A stretch of DNA of 64,000 nt from Fonsecaea monophora. Taxonomy: Eukaryota > Ascomycota > Eurotiomycetes > Chaetothyriales > Herpotrichiellaceae. Of this stretch, positions 11,983 through 24,008 are shown one piece after another. Each line of letters starts with the position of its first letter. The stretch's first letter is position 1. Below the pieces are notes generated by a model, which did not search any database, was not told the origin of the DNA, and worked only from the letters and a program-made list of their open reading frames with translations. A program made the position numbers and the translations under genes. Location of the stretch: positions 1,054,001 through 1,118,000 of the forward strand of contig NW_019173932.1 of the NCBI RefSeq assembly GCF_001642475.1, read 5' to 3'.

Positions 11983-13008
11983 CTATCGTCGTTGTCTCCT
12001 GTCTCGATCTCGATCATGCTCATCGTCGACGATGATGATACTTTGTCGTCGTGGGCGTCTATCCCCGGTCCCTGGTCGTCGTTCCTCTCGAGCTTGTTGG
12101 GTGCGGAGATGGTCGTAGTCTTCTCGAGCCCGGTCGAGAGCCGATCGGTTTGTTTCACGAGCAGGCACCACAGCAGTCGGGTTGTGCACCACGACGCCTT
12201 GGTGGTCTCGTGGTCGTCGAGTCTCCACGAAATGCTCTCGCTCCTCCTGGTGCAGACGGGTTTCGCGCTCGGCAAGGTCTCTTTCACGCTTCTCCAGAGA
12301 CCTCTGGCGCTTTTCCAACTCAAGGTCGGCCTTGAGTCGATCGGCCTTTTCTTTGGCAGCGGCGGCAGTCAGCTCTGCCTGTCGTCGCTTACGCTCTTCT
12401 CGCTCTAGATCATCACGCAGCCTCTGGACTTCCGGATCGGGGCGCACACGCACATATTCCCGTCGTGCGCCGTCGTGATCATCGTCTATGCGTGCTCCAG
12501 TCATATAGTACTTGCCGCTGTCGCGCTTTCGTGGTGGAGAGGGACTTTCCACCTTTGGATGGGCGTCCTCATCGTCGGCAGGCTCATGGATGACCTTGAC
12601 CTTGTGGTGCCGCGGAGACCGTTTCTCCACGACATACTCGATTGGGTCATCCTCCTTGTGAGGCTTGGTCGTCTTCGGTGGCAGCTTGGGCGGCAGAGGG
12701 GTGAAGATGTTGTCTTCCAGGTTGGACGACATGGTGTGATATGGGCCTCGAGGAGGCGAAGGAGGCGGGCGTGGAGGACTCCAGCTACGGCGCTCTGGCC
12801 GTCGACTTCGAACGGGGACTTCTTCAATGATATGGACTCTCTTGGTGCGAGTCCGGAAGAGGTTGTAGAGCTTGGATCCAGACGTCAGCCGCTCTCTCTC
12901 CGGTGAGGTCGTTCGCACGATGCGGTAAGTACGCACCTGAGGGCTTCTTTCAATGACAATCGGTTCACGTTTGTACTCGTCGTGGCTTCTGCGGCGCCTA
13001 TCAGACAT
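11983..13008 (-). CDS. Highly charged coiled-coil protein, function unknown
   Basis: A single exon of 341 residues starting at ATG 13008. The first ~95 residues are rich in Arg and Ser-Pro sites (RSWSPPRPPPSPPRG). A long charged helix follows at about residues 192-262 (ERKRRQAEL, LKADLELEKRQRSLEKRE), strongly predicted by eye as a coiled coil. The C-terminus has an aliphatic-acidic patch QSIIIVDDE and then mixed Asp/Arg repeats. I recognise no enzyme domain. The layout is common among Pezizomycotina-only proteins. Nothing in its neighbours hints at a role. Codon pattern and the clean long frame favour a real gene; a small extra exon cannot be excluded. Confidence 0.7.
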   Translation of the reverse strand: MSDRRRRSHDEYKREPIVIERSPQVRTYRIVRTTSPERERLTSGSKLYNLFRTRTKRVHIIEEVPVRSRRPERRSWSPPRPPPSPPRGPYHTMSSNLEDNIFTPLPPKLPPKTTKPHKEDDPIEYVVEKRSPRHHKVKVIHEPADDEDAHPKVESPSPPRKRDSGKYYMTGARIDDDHDGARREYVRVRPDPEVQRLRDDLEREERKRRQAELTAAAAKEKADRLKADLELEKRQRSLEKRERDLAERETRLHQEEREHFVETRRPRDHQGVVVHNPTAVVPARETNRSALDRAREDYDHLRTQQAREERRPGTGDRRPRRQSIIIVDDEHDRDRDRRQRR

Positions 13009-15802
13009 CCAAGGGCCAAGGTCGGGTCAGTGACTGAGTGTGAAAACGTCTGGAAGTTTGTCTCTAGCAGCAGGAGGAAGGGGAGGACTCGTATTTGGGT
13101 GGTTGAATGGTTTGGTATTGGATGTGGAAGTGAAAAGTCAAGTGTTGGGATCGCCAATGATACTGAACGAGTGATGTGATTGACAAGTGAGGGTCTTTAT
13201 TCACAGAAAGACGTTTGATGGATGCCTGGACTCATATACAGTTGCCGGTACGGGACATTGTGAGGGATGGTCGGGTTATATCCCTGGTCACCCGTAACGA
13301 TCACAGAGAAGTAGCTCGAATACCGGTCAGCAACATCGTAGTCCGGAGCAGAACAAGATCGCTTGTCACAAGTATATCGCTCGTCCGTCCGAGTTCAAGG
13401 CTGTGGCCTCAGCCAGCTGATTTGGTGCGGTCGGTATGATTTTGCACTAGGTTCACAGAAACAATGGGTGTGGATGGTGGGCAGGTCCCAGACCGCAAGG
13501 GGAAGCGGACACTGGTGATTGGAGCCTTTGGGGTCGGAAGCAAGGGATGAGATCCTTCGGGCCCTATGCACGGCTGAGAGATCATGATGCAAGTGTCAAC
13601 CAGCTCAAGAGGGCGACGACATTTTTGGGCAGAATTTTTTCTGTTTGCACGGTGGTTCGCAATGGGGGAAAATAAGGCAGCAGGAGGGGATTTTGGTCAA
13701 GGGTGGTGGTGCTTTTGGTCCCAGGACTGGGATGGCCAGCCTGGTCCGAAGTGTATTCGTATGGCGGGTATGGGACAAAACATGTTAACCCGGCTTGGCC
13801 ATCACAGATGCCATTTCCCACCTGATCGCTGTCTCTCTCATGGGGCTATCTTTCCTCCGAGATGCTCGCCAGCCCCTTATTGTTTTGTTTCGTTTGTGAG
13901 CTTAGAATACTGAAGAGGCATTTCCACTCACCACCACCGACACGGGTGGCGGCCACCAGCGGTACCAGACGGCGAATTATGTCAGCGAATCTGGGGAATT
14001 CGGCCAGAGAAGGGAGCGGCGTGATGTCCCTTGCACGACGCTCCGAATCTGTGGCTTCTCCCCGTGCAATGGTAGCAAGGGGCCAACAGTGATGTAACCA
14101 TAATAGGGGATAGGGGAAGGGAAAGAAGCTCCCAGTTCCAGTTCCAGGGGAGGGATATGGACTCAACGGGTGCGGCTCTGTGGCTGTGCGGCCCCCAATT
14201 GGCAATCAGGCTTCCCGTCTCAAGCAGAAAAGTCGACAAGACAGACCACCAAAACTGGGCTTCTGTCGCCTTGTTGTGGCACTGCCACCACCGCCTGACC
14301 TGACTTGGCGTCATTGAGGAAATATTTCATCGGGGTATTTTTCTCTTTTTCATTCGGCTAGATCCGAGGGGGAGTCCCCCCCGAGCCTGTGATGGCTCTT
14401 TGAAACAGTACAATGCAGGGAAGCGCTTCGGGTGTGTGCCCAATTGTTCCAGCTCTTCCCCTTGCAGCTCCGATCAAGCTTCCATGACTCACAATCTATC
14501 CTTGTGATCTCGAGGCTTGAGTATGGGCTTTGGTCCGGGATTGGCTCAGTTGCCGTGGCCCTTAATATCGGCCTCAGCCGCATGGGCCGAACGGACAAAG
14601 GGTGATTTGGCCGCTTTCTGTGCAAAACTCCCGTGCAGAAACAATCATGTTTGAGGGTGGAACGGGTCAACTGATCACTAATTGTTAAGTAGAATATAGG
14701 CATTTTTCTGGATAGACGGTAAGGGCAGGATGACAGGGGTGAGGGAGTTCCCTGTCGCGCTGAATGGGCGGAGCTAGTTGGGGAAAAGTTGCGGTCTTTT
14801 GTCGTTGGTGGCTGAGAAGTTGGGCAAGGCTGACAAGAAACGACCAAAGGGCCCATTATTCGCCAAGTTGCGTTTTAGTGTTTATGTCTGACAGCCACTC
14901 CTCCCCTGCGCTGCCGCTGTTTTTGTTGCATTGACGCTGTCAGACGCATGTAGCCAACCGTCTTCCCCGGCAGACACCAACCATACATCAAGTGGATGCC
15001 CAAGGGAGACCTGGTCACATACAATGGATCTATGTAGATACCCACAGGTTGGGTGTCCCCTCAAAGCTTTCAAACTTATCAAGGCTCATCTCTGCATGAC
15101 TCTGCCGGTGGCGACAAAGAAATCATTTGAGCGATCCCTACCACATACGAGTACTCCGTACAAGCGAACGCACAATGGTGGAATGATGGACATATCGTGG
15201 TCGGAGTAAATGCTGCTCCGATTCACAAGGCCATTCACTAGTAGCCAGGTATACTGGCTGACTGGGTACCTCAAGCCACCTCTTGGAAGCTTACCCCTCC
15301 CTGAAATCCAACAATACAATGTACTCGTATGGTTTTGCTGCCACGAGCAACATGAAGCGGACTGCCTCGACGACCGCCAACTTCGCAGCCTCGCCCCTTT
15401 TACTGGTGACTCTACATTGGTACAATTTCCTCGAGGCAAACATTACAATCTTGATCACATTCCATTTCGTTACAACATTATTTTGATGTCCTGGCGATAA
15501 TCCCTATACAGATGATGCCCGCGTATTTCCTTCAACCATGCACGCCATGCAAGACACCTTCAAAGCCTGGGTGCTCTGAAAAACCTTAACCAACACGAGC
15601 AAACACATAGACGAGCTCGTCTTCCCACGCTCGACTCCAAAGACAATAAACCAGAATCCCGCCCTCTATCCTCTAAGGAGTGGGCGAGATGGTAACATGG
15701 CAAAAAGTCACGGCAAGTCTCGTGCGTGGAAACAACAAGATCTTCACAAATGCCGCAAGCAAAAGCACAAGCAGAGTTCCCTGACCATAGAACGATAAGA
15801 GC
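13009..15802. other. Intergenic spacer, 2.8 kb
   Basis: The longest gene-free stretch in the window. No open frame here shows a recognisable domain; the largest (14350-14856 minus, 168 codons) has no family features. I saw no terminal inverted repeats, reverse-transcriptase or transposase motifs. The left end is the promoter of the gene starting at 13008. Confidence 0.45.
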
Positions 15803-18148
15803 CTATTGAGCCCAGCTTCCCTTCCTTGCCCTCGCGCCCCAGTCCTCGTCCGCGCCCAAACATGCGCGCTTTCGTTCATCCGCGAAATTCGGACTCTGTC
15901 GGGCCCATTCTCTCACATATAACCTCAGCGCTTCCCATCGTTTGCATTTACCGATGACTTCAGACTCATCCCAGCCATCGCCCTCTGGTGCACCCACGTA
16001 CCCCTTGGCATCAACGTTGTTATCATCTTTGCGGAGCTCCTCAATAGGGATGCGAGAGATCTTGCTGAGTTCCTCGTCAAACATATGTGCGAGACTAGGG
16101 TATCCCAGGCTCAGGTAGTTATAAATTTGGGTGATCACACGGTTGGGGAATTCATCCTCGATTTGTTTTTCGATCCGTAGCTTCTTGTCGATAGTGCTAG
16201 TAAACGGATCATCGCCATCGTGACTCCGTGGAGGAGTCAGAGGCAGAAAGCCAAGACCCGAGAAGTGCTGCCGCCGTCGAGCAGGAGTCTGATGTCCCCG
16301 ACCAGGTGTGCTGGCTTCGAATGGGTTATTTCTTTCCCCCGCTGGAGTTACGGGAGACGGTGTCTGAATGCCACTGCGCAAGCCGTTCTGCGGGCTCTGA
16401 GCTTGCCACAGCCCAGCTTGACACATGCCCATCCACAGCCCGTCGCCGGCATTGTTCTCACGCTTTTTGTGTGGTCTCCAAAGTTCAGGGCTACTGGGTA
16501 CCGTTGAATCATCATCGCTGTCCGCAGTTCGTGGTCTTGGGGGTTGATCAGGATCGCAGCGCGTCATCTTTGGTGAGATAGTGAACGGGAAGATAAGGTC
16601 GTCGCCCAGCATCGGGGGCGACGCAGCAGCCCTCATACGTGCCAGTTCGGAGTCCTCTTCCTCTGCCCGGGGCTTTTTCGTCTTCTTCAAGCCTTTTGCC
16701 TCCAATGCATGTCGGGTCGCCAGTGCTGTAGCACTGAACCGGCTTTGACCAGCGGTGTCAGCTTTCAGCTCTCGTTTGGCCGCTTCTAACTGTTCGTGAT
16801 GTTTTCGCATATTTTCCAACTCTAGATTTAGCTCGGCCGCCGACGACCGTCGGAACGTGCGCGCATCGGCCCCCTTTTCACCCTGAAACATTGGAACTGG
16901 TAAAGGACCATCTTCTTCATCTTCACGAGAGATGGCAAAGTGATCCACGGGCTCATGCGGCCGTTCATTGATGTAGGCGGCCATTGCCTGTTCCTCCAAT
17001 TCCTTCTCGCTCACCGTCTCTGCCGCCAAACGAAGGACATATTCAGTATAGCTATCCTTTGCACTAGGTGGTGCTCTCTTCGAAAATGATTCCACAGATG
17101 AAGGAGAGTCGCTTAGCGAGGGTGCTTCGGAGCCTTCATCTTCTGTGGTCGATTCAATTATGGGCAAATCAGGGACAGCAAATGAATGTTGGCGTGATAT
17201 TTCAGGATTCTTTCGAGCCAGTGCCGCCGCAGAGAAGCGCGAGTCTTCAAGTCCTGGGACGTCTTCTGTCTGTGCTTCCTCTTCGCACAGAGGAAACGGC
17301 TCTCGTCGACTGGGTGCAGGTGATGGTCTAGTTTCAGCGGTGGGCAGGTGAACACGGCGATAGGAGCCTTTGGCGGTCTCCAATAGTTCTGGAGAGAATT
17401 TGCGGGCTCCGGACGAAGCTCTACTAGAAGCAGAGGAGTTACCGGTTGTTTGAGGGTATTCGTCCGACCCTTTTGCATCTGGTTGCCGTCTTCCTCTCGT
17501 GGTCGTGCTGGTCTCTATAGGCTCCGGGACAAACTTCCGGCGCGGACGGCTCGATGTCGTCTCTGCTCCGTCCTTGGATTTCTTTTCCTTGGAACTCCTT
17601 GTCGTCGTCTCAACCGGTTCTGGTGCAAATCTCCTCCGGGGTTTGGGCGTCTCCTCTTCTTGGGGATTGTCTCTGTCCTTGTTACTTCTGCTGCTTGTTT
17701 CGACCGGGTCCGGGCTGAATTTCCGTCTCGAGGACTGAGAACTCGATTCTATAGGTTCAGGCGGAAACCGTCTAGGTCCCGCAGAAGCACCGCTTGCGTG
17801 CTCGCCAGGAACGGAGGAAAGATCATTCGGTGATGGGACGGCGTTGATGTTGTAGTCATGTGCGGGCACCCCTTCAACCCCTCTGGCCGTTGTCGAGTCC
17901 TCGACACTGTCAACGATATTCCTCTTCCTAGAACTTCTGAACGTCTCCTCCACCGGCTGAGGCAAGAACCTGCGAGGTTTGGTCTGAGGAGGAGGCATGG
18001 GGTATGCTGAGTTTAAAGATGGCTTGTTGGTAGGAAGTGTGGACGAAGAGTGGTCTGACTGGTTACGGGCTGATCTTGAGCTTCTGACGGTAGTCTCAAG
18101 AGGTTCGGGTGCGAATCGCCTGGGCGGAGGCGGGGAGGTCGATGCCAT
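15803..18148 (-). CDS. Fungal protein with seven R-R/K-F-x-P repeats
   Basis: A single exon of 781 residues starting at ATG 18148. The N-terminal third carries seven copies of a ~16-residue motif, consensus R-R/K-F-x-P-E/D/Q-P-hydrophobic-E-T/S followed by R-S-S-R/K. They begin near residues 10, 59, 126, 142, 172, 204 and 249. Linkers are acidic or Ser-rich, and there is no signal peptide. The middle is disordered and contains short recurring RFSAAALARK and RFSATALATRH segments. The last ~130 residues look folded and conserved: an Arg/Lys start, IEDEFPNRVITQIYNYLSLG, then SRIPIEELRKDD and a C-terminal helix with YVREWARQSP. I know this architecture only as an uncharacterised Pezizomycotina family. 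The repeated motif suggests multivalent binding to one partner (inference). Confidence 0.85.
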   Translation of the reverse strand: MASTSPPPPRRFAPEPLETTVRSSRSARNQSDHSSSTLPTNKPSLNSAYPMPPPQTKPRRFLPQPVEETFRSSRKRNIVDSVEDSTTARGVEGVPAHDYNINAVPSPNDLSSVPGEHASGASAGPRRFPPEPIESSSQSSRRKFSPDPVETSSRSNKDRDNPQEEETPKPRRRFAPEPVETTTRSSKEKKSKDGAETTSSRPRRKFVPEPIETSTTTRGRRQPDAKGSDEYPQTTGNSSASSRASSGARKFSPELLETAKGSYRRVHLPTAETRPSPAPSRREPFPLCEEEAQTEDVPGLEDSRFSAAALARKNPEISRQHSFAVPDLPIIESTTEDEGSEAPSLSDSPSSVESFSKRAPPSAKDSYTEYVLRLAAETVSEKELEEQAMAAYINERPHEPVDHFAISREDEEDGPLPVPMFQGEKGADARTFRRSSAAELNLELENMRKHHEQLEAAKRELKADTAGQSRFSATALATRHALEAKGLKKTKKPRAEEEDSELARMRAAASPPMLGDDLIFPFTISPKMTRCDPDQPPRPRTADSDDDSTVPSSPELWRPHKKRENNAGDGLWMGMCQAGLWQAQSPQNGLRSGIQTPSPVTPAGERNNPFEASTPGRGHQTPARRRQHFSGLGFLPLTPPRSHDGDDPFTSTIDKKLRIEKQIEDEFPNRVITQIYNYLSLGYPSLAHMFDEELSKISRIPIEELRKDDNNVDAKGYVGAPEGDGWDESEVIGKCKRWEALRLYVREWARQSPNFADERKRACLGADEDWGARARKGSWAQ

Positions 18149-20044
18149 GATCTAAACCGTGAGGGTGGTGGAAGCTTGCCTCATTTGACAGCCCATGCTT
18201 TGCTCAGGTTCCTTTCTTGGAAGGGGGAGGGTTTCAGGAGCACGCGAGCACGGGATGCAGCGAGAGGTAAAGGATGCGCAAGGGCCAGAAAATGCGGGGA
18301 TCATGTACTCTTAGACGAGTATTCGGGTATATACGGAGGATGTTGCGGTTGTATGAGAAGGACGCGAGGGTTGATATGTGATAAGGCGGAGCAGGGAGAC
18401 GAGGAAGGATGAATGGAGGGAAACGAACGAAAGCGGACAAACAACCAAGTCCTCTACTTGATATGGCGGACGCACGGGGACCTTGACTTGAGACACAACA
18501 AGTCTGAACTCAAACATGCAGGACGTGCGTGGGATGGTTTGTCTTTTTCGATCTGGTTCAGAGAAGCAATGATGGGCGGACGAACAGGAGGAGGTGTTTT
18601 TTTGGAGAAGCGATTCTAGGACACGGATATGGAGAATGGAATGATGATACAAGGGACGAAAGATACAGTAACCACCAGTGATATGCGTCGTAGCGCTCGT
18701 AGGCTTTTTTTGGTGGGATGAAGTTGAGCGCGAGTACCCGGTGGTGCAGTACCTGTACCAGCCGTACCAAGCGAAATGACGATGACGACCTTGTTGGGCT
18801 CTACGAGGTACGAGGTCCTCCAACGTCACCACCCGGCGTCCCACTGGCTCTCGCTTCTTTTGGGGGCCCAAGGAAGAGGGCGTGGCCTTTGACTGAATCT
18901 GCACTGGGTAGCCCCGACCCTCGCCCAACTTCCCCATTTTAGGGGGTTCAACGGAAAGCCTTAGTAGCCTCTAATTTTGCAAAGTAGCCAGACTTGACTA
19001 ACGCTGAGAACCTGGGCCTGCTTGGGCTAGACTTCTCCTGCTCACTTACGGTCGCCGGCCGGAGGGTAAATCAACCTCAGCACTCGTCACCGATGTTGTA
19101 CAAGGACTCGGAAGAGTACCTAGGTACTCTGCACCGAGTATTGATCGCCCTGTATCGGACCTCTGCTACTCTACGCCATAACCAAGATGGCGGTCTAATT
19201 CCCCCAGACTCCAGATCGACAGGACTAACTGCGCCCTCATCCATCTGCGAGGTCTGCACCAAGTAGTGAAAGGCGGCGCCACATGAGACTGGACTGACCA
19301 CGGCTGACCTCTGAACAGAAAATCAAATACTACCGAATCAGTGTGCGGGACTGACATCGGGACGGTCTCGACATGCATTTCAACACTTCTTGTTTCGACC
19401 ATATGCTGATCCAACAAACCAGCTGATGCCATGCCTTGCCTGACTCACCTTGCTCGGGCTGATTCACCCGAGCCGCACTTTTTACCTCTTTGCCCATCTC
19501 GAGCATCTCTCTAGACCGTCATTTCGCCTGTCTACGAATACGACCGCCGTAAAAACCCAGGATCCAAAAGAACCTGGTTTGAAGAAGTGTTCCCCGGATT
19601 TCGTCCTGAATGGCCAGTACGTGCATCACTGGCGGACGTAGTCCACCGCTCTCTCGATCCAGATCCATTCGCGTCCCCCTCTCACCCGACTTCTCCCGAA
19701 TCTCTTCCAGGGTCGAGCATGAGATCCATGCACCTTTGCCGCATCTACCCATGCAGACCACTGCAATAGATCTACTCTGCTCTCATTCATGCGTCCTCCC
19801 GTGCGGGCATCAATAGTTTCAGGCAGACCGCAACGCAACGGACAGCTGCAGGCATGGTACTATGCAGTCAGGAACATGTTACCCCGTATTTCAGGGTTCA
19901 GCGCAATGGTGCTTTGGTTCTTTCTCATCCAGTCATTCCCAATGGCGGTCAAGTCTACGAATACGGAAAACAGTCCTCCATCGCCTGCTACATTACTCCG
20001 TACCAAAAAAAAATCAGACAGTAACGAGACAAAAAAAAAAGAAA
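18149..20044. other. Intergenic spacer, 1.9 kb
   Basis: No gene supported. The left end is the promoter of the seven-repeat protein gene. The right end is the 3' untranslated region of AMP deaminase, with two poly-A runs on the plus strand (about 20006-20014 and 20030-20040). Open frames such as 18311-18937 minus lack family features. Confidence 0.45.
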
Positions 20045-23000
20045 TCAACCATCATCCTCCATCTCTCTTATCTCCTTGTCTTCCCTCGTTGTAATCTTGG
20101 CGAGTCCGGGCTCCAATTGTAAGCTGCTGGCCATATCCGACGAGTGCTGGCCCGTGCCCTCCGAATTACCTGATCCCACACGTACACTGCGTCTCCTCTC
20201 GCGCTGGTGCACGATTCCCGGAAAGGCGCGTGGCTCTTGGCCCGAGATATGTGCGTCCGCTGGGTTCGAAGTGGTGGAATATAAGACGCTCGAGGTCCTT
20301 CGGAGTCGTGTGGGTGAAGTATTACCCGGTGGTCCGTTCGGGTTTGATTTGGACAGCGCTGCCTCCCTCTCCCTTTCTCTGGCTTGCTGAGCCGGGGCGA
20401 TGGAATCAGCCACCGCAAACGACGCATAGTACTGCCTGGGACTCTCCAGACCCCGGTATATCTCATCCACTGGTGTTGCCGGGTCCGACGGATCGGGCAA
20501 GTCAGGGGTACAGCGATCGAAGTGACTATAGTCTTTTGTGTATTTCGCAATGAATGCGTGCTCTGCTTTCAGCGTTTCGTGTCTGAACGCCTCCCGGACG
20601 TCGGGAACGTTGCACTTTGCGACATCGTTGCCTAGCACGCCAGGCAGATAGCAGTATTTGCCCAGCCAGCGCTGCTTCAGCGAGAGTTCAAAGCCACACT
20701 GGTCGACCGAGTGTTTGGCCAGTTCGCACATGTCGACTGCGGAGAGCTTGTAGATCTGCGCAGCAACCGAGTACTCTTCAATCAGGGGTTCCTTTGTGAA
20801 GGCGAATTGCAAGGGGTCATCTGTCGACAGCGACACGTTGAGACCCTTTTTGAAGTAGCTGATGAACGGGTTGCGGTCGTAGGTCAGAAACAACGCGTTG
20901 TTGCTGAGCGGAGACATGGCGATGCCGATCTGCTCGAGGTAGAAGCAGTACTGCAGTAAGGGGACCTTTCGCAACATGATCCCGTGGCTGATGCTGTGAC
21001 AGCACAGTAATGCCGCAGCCAGGTGATCGGTGTCGCCCGCCTCGCCACAGTGAGGGCGCAGGAGGAAGGTGTTGAAGTTTCTCCGTTTGCGCCAGGCATT
21101 GAGAGATGTCAGGTTTGCAAACAGATAGTAGATCCAGTATCCGTAGGGTGGGTTCTGCTTGGTGTTCCATTCCTTCGCTGCCGGATATTTGCGATACAGC
21201 CGTCGTTCCACCTTACTCTCGTCGTCGACGCTATCGAAGCCGATTACCCGTTGGAGAAAGACGTGTAGTTTGGGATGTGTGGAGGGATCTTGCGTCACCT
21301 CAAACAGAGGCTGGAAGATGTTGCGGAGCAGTTGCTCAAAGTCCTCCATGGTCTTGAGCGACTTGTACAGGGCGAACAATCGCGGGATCTGAATGAGCCA
21401 CCGCACGTTGTGAGAGAAAAGCTTGTTGTCGACGACCCACGCTGCCAGCGTGTCCCATTCACTCATACTGCGCCCGTAGATGCTGATTCGCCACTCAACC
21501 TGTTTACGCTATGGTCAGCAGGGCGAGGCAGAAGCTTCTCCGAGTATTTTCCTTACCATCTGATACTTGCTTGACTCCAAATCTGTGATAACCTCGCGGG
21601 TAATCTCGGCAAGATATCTCCCTTTGATGAAGTTGTCGGTCTTCAAAAAGATATCTCTAAGCCGTGACTGTCCGATGGGATTGTACTTCAAGTTGAACTT
21701 GTCAAAGCGATGGAACGAGTCCGTATGAGCGTGCATGTCAAGGGTATCAATGCTCAAATCGTATGCCGTGAGATTGATGCTGTCGAATACCTCTTTCAGA
21801 GTCAATTCTCTACCGTCGCGCTCGATCACTATTTCATCAGGGCACCTTTTCATTTTGCTCTTGATGAAACGCAATAGATGCTTCTGGTTCATGCACGCAG
21901 AATGATGCACGTGGGTGTCCACTTTCCTGACGTTGTAAAAGTCTCGATGAGGTACCTTCTTCGTATCTGCGACCTCTTCATACTCATTCAAGAGAGCATA
22001 CAAGTTGTATCGCCCTTCTAGGTATTGCAGGCGGCGGTAGGCAAAGCTCTTGGCTGGCCCATCGGAAGCGATATCGAGGATCGTATCAAGTGCCATGTAA
22101 TAGTCCCGCAAAGTCGGAACCTCGACTATTGGCTGATCATCCTCCCCGTAAACTTGATAGACACTTCCAGCATCCATCTCGAAGCGCAAGCTCTTGGCTT
22201 GCTTCCCGGGAATAACGCATTCGCTCAAGTCGAAATCTTCGCCAATGGCATGGCCAGGCTTTCTTGCCTTTTTGGCGCTCGTGGGTGACGCCGGACCTCC
22301 TCGGTCAGAGCCGGTCTGGCTTGCGTTGGTCGGCCACATGTTCAACTCACCTGCACTCGCATTTCGTGCCTTCATGTCGATCATGTACAGACTGCTCGAC
22401 GTGCTGTTGGGAGGAATATAGCCCTGAGGCGGTTCGCGAGCCTTTTGCTCATTCCACACCGGGTTCGGTGGAGGCGGATAGATTTCCCAAGTTTCTTCAT
22501 CCTTTGGGTTCACGCCGGGACACTGTAACGAGAGCTTGAGATACTTCTGCCTCAAATCCAGCACTGTCTTGATCTTGTCACAAATCGACTGCACTTCGCT
22601 AATGATCGATTCATCAGTCGTAGCGAGTCCGCCGGGGCCAGAGCCCAGGCCCATTCCGGCACCAGCGCCGTGCATACCTTCGTGAGCTAGCAGAGGATCC
22701 TTGAACTCGTGTGGGAGACCAGGGTGACGTTTGTGATCCCGTGCAGCGGCATCGGCAATCAGTGTCGGATCCGGGCGGATTTCTTGATGATTGCCCACAT
22801 GAGTTTGCAGGGAAGGAAACGACTCTTTGTTATGGTTGAGTTGAAAGCCGCTGGGGCCAGTGCCACGTTGGGAGACACGAGACTGCCTGGATGTCATGCT
22901 AGGGGTCCGCTGTAGCGTTGCCATTTCTCCATCCATCGCAGAGGCAGGCATGGTGTAGGACTTGCCCAACATCAACGGACTGCCGAAATCCTTCTCGGAT

Positions 23001-23350
23001 TTAGTGTCCAATCGATGCCGCTGGTAGATGAGTTTGGCATCGGCATACGTGTCGCGCTTTTCGGCAGCATAATGGTAGAAGGGATGGGGTAGGTGCTCGT
23101 CTTCCGGGGCTCCTTCTGACGAGTCTGTATAGTCTGATTGAGGCGCTTTCTCCAGTCCTTCAGTTCCTTGCTCGTGTTGGTCTTCTTGAGGTTGCTTGGA
23201 TCCTCTTCTGGTTGAGCCCTTTCGGGAGCGTGGGGCATCTTTACTTCCGGGCACACGCGAGGATTTCCAGTCGTATACGTCTGCTTCGTCGTCCGAGTCC
23301 GTTGTACCACCGTGTGGCGTGTGGTGTAGTGCAGTGCTGCGGGTATCCAT
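20045..23350 (-). CDS. AMD1: AMP deaminase
   Basis: Two exons, 23350-21557 and 21499-20045, with a 57-bp intron (GTAAGG donor, CAG acceptor). The total is 1082 residues. The junction restores KYQMVEWRISIYGRS, a family signature. The enzyme converts AMP to IMP and ammonia in purine nucleotide metabolism in the cytosol. Residues 1 to ~330 form the variable, charged N-terminal region. The metal-binding DTHVHHSACMNQKHL starts near residue 479. The diagnostic SLSTDDPLQF segment with catalytic Asp is near residue 820, followed by EEYSVAAQIYKLS. His and Glu residues in between fit the zinc-dependent deaminase barrel. The ATG at 23350 is used because the in-frame codon two residues earlier is GTG. 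The C-terminal ~100 residues after the barrel are disordered. Confidence 0.96.
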
Positions 23351-24008
23351 GGCCACTATGTTCTAGCCTGTGCAGTGGAATGTAGCCACCCTTGTCAGTC
23401 AAGAATGAGGCCAACTAGGTTTTGTATTGTTTTTCCCTAGACTCTCAGAAACATGGCACACAGTCTATTGTAGCCACCTGAGCAGTATAGTCGAGGAGAC
23501 AACTTGTTTTCCAGCAGTAACCTGTCTTGCCTGCTGAGAAAATGTAGGTAGATAGCCAGATAGCATAGAGTCGAGGAAAGGAGTTGTAATACTACTAGTG
23601 GAAAGCTTGTGGTTCTTGGAAGCGGGATTTCTTGGCGCGGCTTTTAGTACTAGCGGCCATCGGATGTGACTTGGTTACTAAGCCGCGTTGTTCTTAATTG
23701 ATTCTAATTGGATCCATTTCAACGCCTCGCCTCGTTCTCGCCCATTCTGTCGACGGGCGCTTGAGGGATTCTCATCTTGATATACCTCGTACAAATATAT
23801 ACTCGGTATATGAGGGCCGGCGGCAAGAGGAAACACGTACTGGTAAAACAGGGATCCAACCCCAAATCTCAATCTGGACCCTCAAAGTGACACATCTGTC
23901 TTCCCAAGGTTTTTATACAAGACCAAGAACCACATAGCCCCATACTCCGCCCTATGCGCGCTGGCTAACAAGACAACAATTAACACCTCACAGTACCCTG
24001 ACGAAACT
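23351..24008. other. Promoter side of AMP deaminase and 3' flank of the S41 peptidase
   Basis: No gene supported. It contains an imperfect inverted repeat (23636-23687, listed separately). Confidence 0.4.
23636..23687. repeat. Imperfect inverted repeat
   Basis: CGCGGCTT TT AGTA (23636-23649) can pair with TACT AAGCCGCG (23676-23687): 12 pairs with a two-base bulge and a 26-base loop. It may be a relic of a small transposable element or chance; no target duplication was recognised. Confidence 0.45.

Noticed and set aside
14350..14856. A 168-codon minus-strand frame in the largest spacer
   Set aside because: No domain, no signal peptide, no splice partner; composition resembles non-coding DNA.
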